Source: Akanthomyces muscarius (taxonomy: Eukaryota > Ascomycota > Sordariomycetes > Hypocreales > Cordycipitaceae). Taken from it: a stretch of 64,000 nucleotides of DNA. Where the stretch lies: contig NC_079243.1 of NCBI RefSeq assembly GCF_028009165.1, positions 2,976,001 through 3,040,000 on the forward strand, given 5' to 3'. The position numbers and the translations under genes are program-made. This document shows, in pieces, positions 55,400 to 64,000 of this stretch (within the stretch, counting starts at the first letter, position 1; each line of letters starts with the position of its first letter). Below the pieces are notes generated by a model. The model saw only the letters and a program-made list of their open reading frames with translations, was not told the origin of the DNA and did no database searches.

Positions 55400-56097
55400 T
55401 CATATTGCCGACCTCGCGCAATGTAATAGACTCTCCTTACTGATGGGCTTTTGAAATATTGTAGAATGGTGTCGTTTTCTTGATTCTAAATGGAAGAAAG
55501 ATCTTGCCATCGGATGACCTTTTTGAGAAGAATCGCTCGCGTAGCTTTTCGGAACACCGTCGACGTCTTTAGCAGGGATCCAAAGTCCACCGTCGTTGTC
55601 CATGATGGTACATCCATATTTTTGGCATAGGCTCTTGACTAGTCTATGTGCTTCAAAGTACTGATTCGTCGTCTGGTCGTCCAATGCACCCCGCCGGTTT
55701 CTCTTGTACTTGTTGCATGGCTGCTCTAAATGCCTTGCGCACCAGACTCAAGGGGCTCCCCTTTCCTCTGCACTTATCAATTACGGCACAGAGATTCTTT
55801 CGCGCGTTTCTCTCGGCGCTTGCTTCTGTCGCCAGTTGACGGCTGCTTAAGAGGCCACCCTGGATCGGAGATCAGGCGCGCAGTACCGCATCAAGGCGGC
55901 CATTGTGAACTCTCCGGATGTTCGGTTCGTCACTTCTAACATATGAAGGATAGCGTTGTCAAAGCAGTACGGACCAACCTGTTGGCATACAGCGTCTCGC
56001 ACTTGATGGTATCCATCCATGATTCGCTGCATACTTGAGAGAATGTCGCCGGCGGCAATTCGCTTTGGCGGCGGTTGCGGGGGACATCTCGAAGTCA
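55400..56097 (-). pseudogene. Probable decayed gene, family unknown
   Basis: Three minus-strand open stretches follow each other in different frames. The first is 55847-56097 (MTSRCPPQPPPKRIAAGDIL, then CFDNAILHMLEVTNRTSG). The second is about 55660-55835 (EASAERNARKNLCAVIDKCR and LVRKAFRAAMQQVQEKPAGC). The third is 55400-55672 (EAHRLVKSLCQKYGCTIMDN, DGGLWIPAKDVDGVPKS). Each has protein-like composition, but the distances between them are too short for ordinary introns, so small deletions or frameshifts are likely. I do not recognise the family. Confidence 0.35.
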
Positions 56098-56951
56098 TGG
56101 TCAAGCACACTTTTGGCCAAAAACCGGCCAGTATTTATGAAGGAATTGATGAAATAAAAAGGATTGCAAGGACTGTTACACAGGCCATATTGAATGTTTG
56201 CTGAAGCTTCCCTCCTCTGTGCTGACATAAGGCCAGGGCCAGAGAAATCCTCGGCAGCCGCAATTATGTTTTCATCAGTATATTAATTGTTCCATAAATG
56301 TCTATAAATTGCAAAACTGACAGAATCATGTGCTGTTTTTTTGTCGCTTTATAAATGGAGAAATAAATGACACGTTTGCTCAGATGATGTATTGGTATAT
56401 TTTATAAGATAAAACACGGACTACGCATTCTTGATGGACTACATCCGAGACACTCCTTCGGTGTCCTCCCGCAGAAGATCGCATCTGATCTGGGAGAAAC
56501 GGTGGTCCAACGTACTAGCATCTTGTAAAATGAACCTGCCAGCCCGCTTCCGAAACATGGCGCGATGCCTCAAACACTGAATCAATCTTTCGTAAATGAT
56601 GCGAATCCAGATTCATAAGTAGATCAGACATATCGAGCCCGAGAATGCGCATTTTGGCTAGGAATCTTTGTGTCTTGCTTGTAAGTCATCGATGCTGTGT
56701 GCCGCACGGAATCGTGCCGCAGCGGAGCCAATCCGGCGATACGGGCGCGTAGTCACTGTGTGATGGCCGGGGCATACGGGCAGCGCTTTGAATCAACGTA
56801 GAGAGCTAAAGCAATTGGCATCTGTAGACGGGAAGCAGACGAAGGGCGATCCTCGCGCGATTTTGTGTGGACGGAGGCAAGGTCTTGTGTATTTAACCAA
56901 TGCTATCAATTGCACCTAGATTATACTTGCGACATTTTGGGCTCATATATT
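56098..56951. other. Intergenic spacer
   Basis: No gene seen. Confidence 0.4.
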
Positions 56952-57677
56952 CTAAAAGCCAGTGTCAATGGTCCAGTAGTTGGAGCCAGCAGTGGTGGAA
57001 AACCCTTGCTCATCAACGCAGCTACCATACTGGTGAGGCTTGGCAATCTTGCCCGTGCCAGCGCCGGACGTGGTTGAGGTAGGGTAGTAATAAGACACCT
57101 CCGTCTTGAACTGGTCCTTGCACTGGAAGTTGGGGTTTCCATTGGCGAGAAAGTACTCGAGAAAGCCGACCTGAGATTTGGCAATGCCGCCGGCACCAGA
57201 AGGCTGGACAAACTCGCCAATGACTGCGGACTGGCCCGTCGCAGCGTTCTTCAAGGTACCACGCCACTTAGTACCTCCAATATTCTCAATCACACAGTCG
57301 AATCGGCCGCCGAAGTCGTCGACATTCAAGGTGACAGCACAGCTGACACCAGATCCGCCATCGGCGCCATCGCTGCAGTTGGGGTGGTCGGAGGTGGTGC
57401 CGCCCTGGAAGGAGGAGAAGACGCCGCGGATGGATGCCTGGCCGTTCGAGTCCGTCTGAGGCTGGACGCCGGTGTAGCTGACCTCCTTGACATTTTCAAA
57501 GTTGTACTGGTTGGCAAAGTAGTAGCCTCGCTTGTGGGCAGCCTTGGAGACGCCGAAACCGAAAGTAATGTCTTTCATGCCTCCAGAGGGCGATCCGGAA
57601 AAGGACCACGAGTGGCCGATGCCAGCCAGGCATGTCGAGGGCGCAAGAGCGGCAATGGCTAGAGTAGAGGTCTTCAT
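56952..57677 (-). CDS. Secreted protein resembling DUF3472 domain proteins
   Basis: About 241 residues from the ATG at 57677; an in-frame ATG at 57749 would add 24 residues in front of the signal peptide, so 57677 is preferred (MKTSTLAIAALAPSTCLAG). The mature part is one beta-rich domain: WSFSGSPSGGMKDITFGFGV, SYTGVQPQTDSNGQASIRGV, FSSFQGGTTSDHPNCSDGAD, GGSGVSCAVTLNV, FDCVIENIGG, and a final YGSCVDEQGFSTTAGSNYW. The GVFSSFQ...HPNCSDGADGG...GVSC block is what I associate with DUF3472, often linked to carbohydrate-active proteins. Six cysteines suggest disulphides. Expected outside the cell; activity unknown. No intron. Confidence 0.6.
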   Translation of the reverse strand: MKTSTLAIAALAPSTCLAGIGHSWSFSGSPSGGMKDITFGFGVSKAAHKRGYYFANQYNFENVKEVSYTGVQPQTDSNGQASIRGVFSSFQGGTTSDHPNCSDGADGGSGVSCAVTLNVDDFGGRFDCVIENIGGTKWRGTLKNAATGQSAVIGEFVQPSGAGGIAKSQVGFLEYFLANGNPNFQCKDQFKTEVSYYYPTSTTSGAGTGKIAKPHQYGSCVDEQGFSTTAGSNYWTIDTGF

Positions 57678-59368
57678 GTTGAGAATGAGTTGAGTTATGT
57701 AAGTGCCTTGCTGTGAGAAGATGTACGGAGAAGCAAGATGGTCTGGCAACTTTATATACTAGGACCTGCAACACGGAACGTGAAGAGTAAACAACTTGTT
57801 TTACACCTGAGCACTCGAATACGCAGGGAGACTCTGTTGTCTGAGAAGCGGGACCATCCGGGCGTAACGTGGTAACATTGCAACGATGGTTCGCATGGGT
57901 ATGGGGAGCTGTTGAAGAAGCTTCCTAACTTGGCAGGTGGCCCATAGGATCTGCAGCCCCAAAAGTCAGAAACATGAGATACACTCTTCTCTCCACGCTC
58001 AGCCTGCGCGGCAGTTTGGAGACCCAGCCGAGGCATGTCAGCTTAGCCTGATTAGCATGACCGAGGAGTGGCATGGAATGCCCAGCTTCGCAGATGGTGG
58101 CCCGTCGTGAATAGTGGCGAAGACCAGGTGAAACACAGCCCGGAGGTGCTCTTGTAGCCGCCGTGCCGTCTTGCTTGATAGACCCCGCCTTTCGCCGTGA
58201 AGGTGGCATCGGTAGTTGCAACTAAAATAGCACGCCAGCCTACGAGTTCTGAATTTACCGTCGGATGGAACAGTAACATTACCTAGAGGCCTCGTGGATT
58301 TTCGATTGCGAGGAGTGCGATGGCGGTGCGTTAGTCATTGCGATGACACAAGGACTAGTTACGGAAAACGAGGAAGGTTTATAGACTGACATCCGTGTAC
58401 TCGTCTCGAAAAGTCCACGGCGGTGGTGTGTTGAGTTGCGGACCGCGCTATCGCTGGTCTGGTGGCTTTGAGGGCTTGGCAGAGCGACGTCATAAGGATT
58501 CTCCGCGTTTTAATCCTGAGCTGCACCATGGTTGTCTAGTTTTGTACGCGAGGCTTGGAGTCACTGCGTCTCCCATGTGTCATTTACCATGTGCCATCAT
58601 TAATCGACCATCGTGCATGCGAATTCCTAACACGAGTGCTCCAACCAACCGTTGCGTGCATTACACGTTGTCCGCTTGTGTGGAGTGTAGGGAAATTTAG
58701 TATCTGCTTGTTAGCGTCAATAGTGAAAAAGACAAACAATAGGAGGAAAATGCATCACGGAAGAGAGACGAAGCAGCTGCCTTCTTCAGCATTATCTTGG
58801 CATATTCAACTACCCAGTTTGTCCGCCATGAGTGGGATTAATTATTCAACCCTTAGATCCTTAAATCTAAATTGAGTTTTAAATTAATGAACTACACCGC
58901 ACCCTGTAATATAAATTCGGTTTCACTAAGATCGTCGTCCATTTCGCCTTGAAGATCGACCTGGTGGCTCCGACAGCGCCGTCCTAGTGGTTCGGCCCGC
59001 CAGGCTGCTCTCCACTGTCCAGGCTGCACAATTTGGGAACCAATTAACCATGCACATGCAACCTTCTACCGAACTCTAGAATCACGTTTGCAGCGTTCCT
59101 CCCGGCCCTATATTCATCTCCATCAAGACAGTCCCTGGCGGTGGCTCATAGCGACATTCTGTATCCATACTCGTCGACTTGGCTGTCCATTGGCCACGTG
59201 CCTATCCACGTCGCGACCGCCTCATCCCCGCGTCAACCCCTGGACAAGACAGTCGCGCTCGACGCCAAAGAACCACATCGAAACATACGAATACGCCCCC
59301 TCTATGCGACTACCAACACATTACTCAACCTCTAGGCAAGGGTAGATTGCCCGGCAGGTTGCGCGACC
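57678..59368. other. Divergent intergenic, 1.7 kb
   Basis: Promoters of the secreted gene (minus) and of GPI2 (plus). No further gene supported. Confidence 0.45.
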
Positions 59369-60920
59369 ATGCCCTCGCCGACGGACGAGGAAATCCCGTT
59401 CCCACCGCTGAGCAGCCAACGCCGTGCCCTCCTGTCGCCCAACGATGCGTGCGTCTCGCCCCCGCGCCGGCCTTACGAGAGTAGCGGTGGCGGCGATGGC
59501 GCAGCCGACTCTACGATGCGTCTGAGGCGGCTCCATGGCGAGCGCAGCAGCAGCCGTCGGCGGAAGCGCACGTGGAAGAAGCTCATGTGGGTGAAGCAAT
59601 CATGTACGCTTGCCCGGCCGCAGCCCGACCCAATCAAGTACATTTCTGACAACCTGGACAGATCCCGATAATTACACCGACCAAGCGACCTTTCTCGAGA
59701 ATCTCCAGCGCAACCCGCGCCTCAAACCTTACGACTTTTGGCCGCTCGTCGCCGACTCGACCGTCATCCTCCAGCACGTCTGCTCCGTCATCATCTTCAT
59801 CGTCAGCTTCGTCGCCATCTTCCACTCGCGCGTGTCGCCCGTCTCCGTCGCCAGCTGGAGCTCCTTCGGCACCTTTCTCGGCTGGCTCCTCTGGGAGCGC
59901 TGGGTTTCCGAAGAGGAGGATCTCGAGGAGGAGCAGCTGCTGCACAACCCGTCCGCGACTACAACAGTAGCCGCCCCCACCGCCGCCGCAGCGGCTGTGA
60001 TGAGAGTGCCGCCGGCGCCGGCGACACGGCGAAGGACGCGTGCAGGAAGTCTGCGCCGACCCGTGCTGCCGATTCCGCCCCCATCGACAGCCGGCTCGTC
60101 GGCGGCCAGCTCCACGACGAACCTTGAGCTTAGCGTGCCCAGCAGGAGCACTCGCCCCGCGGCATCGTCGCCCGTAGATCTCACGAGCAGCAGTGCTGGA
60201 AACAGCAAAGACCAGCTCGAAGCACCAAAGCGCCCGCCGCTGCCGCCGCGCAACTCGGTCTCGGTCTCCGAGATGCGCGTCGAGTACCCCGCCTACCTAC
60301 CCGACGAGGAGAGCCGCCTCGTGCTGCGCCTGAGCACCATCAAGTCGGCCATGCTCATCTACTCGACGCTGCTCGGCCTCAGCCCGATCCTCAAGTCGCT
60401 CACAAAGTCGACCTCGAGTGACAGCATCTGGGCCATGTCGTTTTGGCTGCTGGCCATCAACATCTTCTTCTTTGACTACTCGGGCGGCGTGGGCGCCAAG
60501 TTCCCCGCGTCCCTCTCCACCAACGCCGCGCTCATGGCGTCGACGGTGCTCGCCAGCCGCCTGCCCGACACCACGCAGGTCTTTTCGCTCACCCTATTCA
60601 GCATCCAGGTGTTTGGCCTGTTTCCCGTGTTTCGAAGGCACGTGCGCCACCGCTCGTGGAAGTATCACGTCCTGCTGAGCGTGCTGCTCGTGCTCGGCGC
60701 GGGTATGGGCGTGGGCATGGTGCTGGGCGATGTCGATGGCAACGGTGCCTGGCCGTGGAAGAGAGGCGTCATCGGCATGGTTGTGAGCTTGCTGATTGCG
60801 GCGCTGGCGGCCGGCGGGTGCAGCTGGTGGCTGATTGGCCTGCAAAAGTACAAGAATGAGATTCGAGGTCCGTGGGACCCGGCGAGACCCATCATTATGA
60901 GCAGGCCTCGATGGGACTGA
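59369..60920 (+). CDS. GPI2: GPI2/PIG-C, GPI-N-acetylglucosaminyltransferase subunit
   Basis: Two exons, 59369-59603 and 59662-60920 (58-bp intron, GTACGC...GACAG), 497 residues. The family start is rebuilt across the intron: WKKLMWVKQS, then YPDNYTDQATFLENLQRNPR. Membrane helices follow: VCSVIIFIVSFVAIFHSRVS, WSSFGTFLGWLLWERWV, LLAINIFFFDYSGGVG, VFSLTLFSIQVFGLFPVFRR, HVLLSVLLVLGAGMGVGMVL, VIGMVVSLLIAALAAGGC. A disordered Ala/Pro/Ser insert between the first and later helices is typical of filamentous fungi. It is part of the ER complex that transfers GlcNAc to phosphatidylinositol, the first step of GPI-anchor synthesis. Confidence 0.92.
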
Positions 60921-61039
60921 GACGAGGTCCATGTAAAGATACTTGTACAAGTAATAACAACGCACAGAGACGGTAATACGTAATTGCTATTCATCATTCA
61001 TTTACGTCGGTTGCCACCCAGTGACGCAGCTATATATGC

Positions 61040-62761
61040 CTAACTGTCCTCGATGTCCAGCACCCACATCTTTTCATTCCCCACCACCTCGTGCTGCATG
61101 CTCACCCGCCACGGAAAGCCATCCAGCTTCAGGCCGCCGCGCAGCCTGTCTCCGCGAAACAGGTAGTCGCTCCGCGGCACTGCCATCCACGCCGGATGTA
61201 GTATGGCCTCGAGCGAGTTGTGCGGCAGCGGCGGCCGCACGTCGGGGCTCGACAGCATGCCGCCGTACTGTGCGATCGGGTTGAAGTCGGCGTCGAAACC
61301 GACTTTGAGTGTGTAGCTGCGCTTCTTGCTCCTCAGCCACAGCGCGGCCACGGTGCCGCCGGCGCCGGCGGGCAGCGTCACGATGCGCGTGTTGTCATCC
61401 CAGGCACGGCCGCCGGGCGCGAGGTACACCTCGGACACGGGGTAGCCTGGATGCTGGGGGTCCGCGACGGTGATGAACTTGATCGGCACGGTCCGGATGT
61501 GGAAGCCGTAGACGGGCGTGGGGTCGGCAGGGACACTGCCGCTGTTTTTCGTGTTGATGACGACGGTTGTCGTGCTGCCACTGGCTGCGGACGTGGAAGG
61601 CGCAGCTGCACCCGGCACTCGGCGCTTGGTCCTCGGCCGCGCCGGCTCCGTGTTCCGCTGGCGGACGTATATCTTGCGATACTTGGCCGTCGGCGCCAGC
61701 CTCTGCGCAAACGACTGCAGCGCGCGGCTCTCCCCGGCGTCGTCGCGGAACCGCACGCGCGCATACTGCTCCTTGTCCTGCATCATGCGCAGGTAGATGC
61801 CCACGCGGCCGTCCTGCGCGCTTGCGTCCTCGCAGTCCAGGGCCGCCATGAACGTCTCCGGGCCCCACGGCACCATGGGCATCTCGACCGACAGACCGCG
61901 ATTCGTCATCTGGTACGGCTGATGGTTCCAGCGCTGGCGCGCCACGACTATGCTGGCGCAGTCGGAAAAGTCGGCCGGCGAGCCTGCCAGGAGACCCGTC
62001 AGCTGCCCGTCTTCCGCGACGCTGGTGCTGCCTCCCCACGCAAACAGCGACTGGTCGTCCGATGCCTTCATGATTTCCTCCTGCAGGCGCAGAAACGCGC
62101 GCGTGCCGCCCTCGCCGTACAGCAGCGGCATGTTGACGCCAAACAGGCCGAGGAGGCTGTAGGCGCGGTCCTCGAGGCGCGTGGTGGTGCGGCCCGCCGC
62201 CCAGGCCATGCGCTGCGCCACGCTGCGCTCGTCGAGCTCGGCCTCGCCGCAGAGAATGGCGGCGTCAATCTGCGTGATGCGCGCGATGCGCTCCATGAGG
62301 GGGACCTCGTCACGGCTGCCCAGCGTCTGCCAGGTGGCGTTGTAGAAGACGACGTGGGCGGGGGCAATGAGCTCCTGCAGGGTCCAGCCGCGCGTGAACC
62401 AGGCGCTGTCATCAAAGGAGCCGTCGGCTGCCGCAGCGGACACGTCAGACAAGAAGGCGTAGCAGAGTGCCGAGTCGCGGTACCAGGCGTACATGGAGTT
62501 GATGGCTTCGTTGAGCTCGGCCGAGGACGTCTTGTCGATGCAGCACGTGTCGACCCAGGCGTATGCGAGGCCATCTTGGGCGGCTTGCTCGCAGCAGCGC
62601 TGGATCTTGGCGTAACCGGCCTTGGAGGCGGCCTGGCCGGACTGCAGGTCTTGGAAGGAGACTTCGTCGTCGAGCCAGCGATGGGAGAGGATGGCGTACT
62701 CGGGAATGGCGCTGCCATAGAATTCCTCCAGCGCTATGGTGGACGTGTTGAGGAGCCTCAT
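61040..62761 (-). CDS. HET-domain protein (heterokaryon incompatibility type)
   Basis: A 573-residue intronless protein. The HET domain is at the N-terminus: MRLLNTSTIALEEFYGSAIP, EYAILSHRW, then IQRCCEQAAQDGLAYAWVDT followed by CCIDKTSSAELNEAINSMY, and WFTRGWTLQELIAP. This is followed by RAYSLLGLFGVNMPLLYGEG, the usual end of the domain, and by ASDDQSLFAWG. The C-terminal half is beta-rich with no NACHT or WD repeats, so it is the short HET-only class. HET proteins trigger cell death when incompatible strains fuse; many copies are also of unknown use. Paralogue numbers are high in Pezizomycotina. Confidence 0.9.
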   Translation of the reverse strand: MRLLNTSTIALEEFYGSAIPEYAILSHRWLDDEVSFQDLQSGQAASKAGYAKIQRCCEQAAQDGLAYAWVDTCCIDKTSSAELNEAINSMYAWYRDSALCYAFLSDVSAAAADGSFDDSAWFTRGWTLQELIAPAHVVFYNATWQTLGSRDEVPLMERIARITQIDAAILCGEAELDERSVAQRMAWAAGRTTTRLEDRAYSLLGLFGVNMPLLYGEGGTRAFLRLQEEIMKASDDQSLFAWGGSTSVAEDGQLTGLLAGSPADFSDCASIVVARQRWNHQPYQMTNRGLSVEMPMVPWGPETFMAALDCEDASAQDGRVGIYLRMMQDKEQYARVRFRDDAGESRALQSFAQRLAPTAKYRKIYVRQRNTEPARPRTKRRVPGAAAPSTSAASGSTTTVVINTKNSGSVPADPTPVYGFHIRTVPIKFITVADPQHPGYPVSEVYLAPGGRAWDDNTRIVTLPAGAGGTVAALWLRSKKRSYTLKVGFDADFNPIAQYGGMLSSPDVRPPLPHNSLEAILHPAWMAVPRSDYLFRGDRLRGGLKLDGFPWRVSMQHEVVGNEKMWVLDIEDS

Positions 62762-63420
62762 TCTTTTCCTTTCTTAGTGGTGAGCGTCAATTTGTGTGTG
62801 CCGTTTCTGGAAAATGGCTGGCAAACTTGGCGTGGCCTGGCTGGCGGATATAAAGAGCAATTTAAGCATACATGACTTTGTTTCCTGAGCGTGCGGTGAC
62901 TTCCTATTCGGTGACCCTTGGCTTCAGCTGTGACATTCTGGTTGGGAACATATCCATTTTTAAAATGGGATTTCATTCAGCTGCGGTGCCAGCTCTTCAG
63001 CCCCACGTGGTGAGTGTTTCGTCTGAAGGAAGCTGTGCGAGGTGTCGAAATCGAGGCATCACAAGAAATGCCAAAATGCGATATAGCACAAAAATGCTGG
63101 CAAGATGATGTCTGCCTTTGATAAATACGTTTCCGCAGTCTCTAGACGATCTAATTCAATGGTACTCCGTACGACTAGTTAATATGCAGATACTAACTAG
63201 CGTGGATACATCTTGTCGGACGGTGCCTCAGTGACTTAAAACCAAGGCAGGGCACTGTTTCACCCTTGAGCAATAGCTCTCTACTTTAAACTGGCCAAGA
63301 AACATCTGCCATGGTTTGACAAGATCAATCAAATTGTACGGAAACTGTGGGAAGACGATTGCAAGCCACTGTCAACTACTAGATGCTTTTCTTAGGCCAG
63401 TATGCGAGACACTACTGCAC
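62762..63420. other. Intergenic spacer
   Basis: Promoter of the HET gene at left. No gene seen. Confidence 0.4.
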
Positions 63421-64000
63421 TCAGCGAAACGGACAGCCGCCACGGCCACTCCGTAGCATTTTCTCGGCGTCAGTCGCCATCTCGTCCTTGCCCAGATTCT
63501 TCTGGGCGTTGGGGCCGATTTCTTCAAAAAGATAGCCCCCAGGAAACAAACGCTCGGCGTCGTCCCCAGGTAATTTTCCTCCCAAGAGCCAGACGGCCCA
63601 TGCACCAAAGCCCCAGCGATTCCAAAGCGTCGGCTTGACATAAAATGGGTGATTGCCTTGCGCTGATGGTAGATTAAGACGGCCAAGCTGGTTGGGCTTG
63701 TTCGCTATATGCTTGACCGGCCATAGTCGAGGGAGCGCCAAGTGTCGGACCACCATTCGCCGGATACTTAACACGGTGTTTGTTAGGGCTATTGCCCATG
63801 ACTCCGGTTCAGGAAGCCTAGTTGCGTAACGTGAGTTGCTACACTCTTGTGCAAAACATAGAGCGTTTTCAATCGCACTTACATGCAGGCATCGCGCACC
63901 CTCTCGCCCATCAAAGCTATGACGCACTCGGTTGCAACCGGCTTCAAAACTGCCGGAACGAGTTGAGTCATCATGGGGATTAGCGCATCTGCCGGCTTAG
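63421..64000 (-). CDS. C-terminal part of a probable DUF2236/MpaB-like oxygenase (runs off the window)
   Basis: Two exons: 63883-64000 (partial, its 5' part lies outside the window) and 63421-63817, with a 65-bp intron (GTAAGT...ACTAG). The frame reads LKPVATECVIALMGERVRDA, then LPEPESWAIALTNTVLSIRR, NHPFYVKPTLWNRWGFGAWA, LLGGKLPGDDAERLFPGGYL, EEIGPNAQKNLGKDEM and ends GGCPFR. The WNRWG...GGxxPGDD...PxGYxxEEIGP...CPF pattern is one I associate with the C-terminal region of fungal DUF2236/MpaB-like membrane oxygenases, but the histidine-containing catalytic core would be outside the window. The assignment is tentative. Confidence 0.5.

Noticed and set aside
61220..62875. Long plus-strand frame (551 codons) opposite the HET gene
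   Set aside because: It is the mirror of a GC-rich coding strand; its residues are Arg/Ala/Val-rich with no domain, while the minus strand has a full HET domain.

Overview
The window is nuclear DNA of a filamentous ascomycete, most likely Sordariomycetes and probably Hypocreales. Supporting signs are introns of about 46-160 bp with GTANGT-type donors and CTAAC branch sites, many small secreted cysteine-rich proteins, a HET-domain gene, degraded Zn2Cys6-type regulators, and AT-rich transposon copies that look mutated by RIP (repeat-induced point mutation). The species cannot be named from the sequence alone.

1-8.1 kb is an accessory region. It starts with the regulatory half of a transcription factor. 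Two heavily AT-mutated copies of one DNA transposon follow; the second has 42-bp inverted ends flanked by TA. Between them lies a relic of a non-LTR retrotransposon ORF1. Two small secreted proteins come next, the first with its promoter and signal-peptide start duplicated in tandem (140-bp period).

8.9-16.4 kb holds a divergent gene pair. On the minus strand is a secreted LysM plus CBM18 chitin-binding protein. On the plus strand is a very large secreted protein in which a NucA/NucB-type nuclease domain precedes a GH55 (exo-beta-1,3-glucanase) double beta-helix and a cysteine-rich tail. This looks like a wall-binding or wall-degrading enzyme carrying a nuclease, beside a chitin-binding partner. 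The large gene also has an in-frame TAG after its signal peptide and one exon junction that keeps no reading frame, so the copy may be inactive.

16.9-28 kb is a sparse, fast-evolving stretch: an acidic hypothetical protein, an ankyrin-like protein with a premature TAG, a PPxY protein, a regulator without a visible DNA-binding domain, a Kex2-processed cysteine-repeat secreted protein, an NTF2-like protein, an F-box protein, a short Zn2Cys6 protein, a 16-bp minisatellite and a secreted CxxxC-pair protein.

28.5-52.4 kb is a conserved housekeeping block: MSC7-like aldehyde dehydrogenase, a DEAD-box helicase with NGWG repeats, IPI1 (ribosome biogenesis), a Roadblock/LC7 protein, an Asterix (PAT complex) subunit, a 900-residue conserved fungal protein, a Gln/Gly-rich secreted protein, an S1/P1 nuclease, a PQ-loop vacuolar transporter and aspartate-semialdehyde dehydrogenase.

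52.4-64 kb is mixed: a pentapeptide-repeat protein built on a 15-bp minisatellite, a single-pass membrane protein, a probable decayed gene, a secreted DUF3472-like protein, GPI2/PIG-C of GPI-anchor synthesis, a HET-domain protein, and the C-terminal part of a probable DUF2236/MpaB-like oxygenase running off the right edge.
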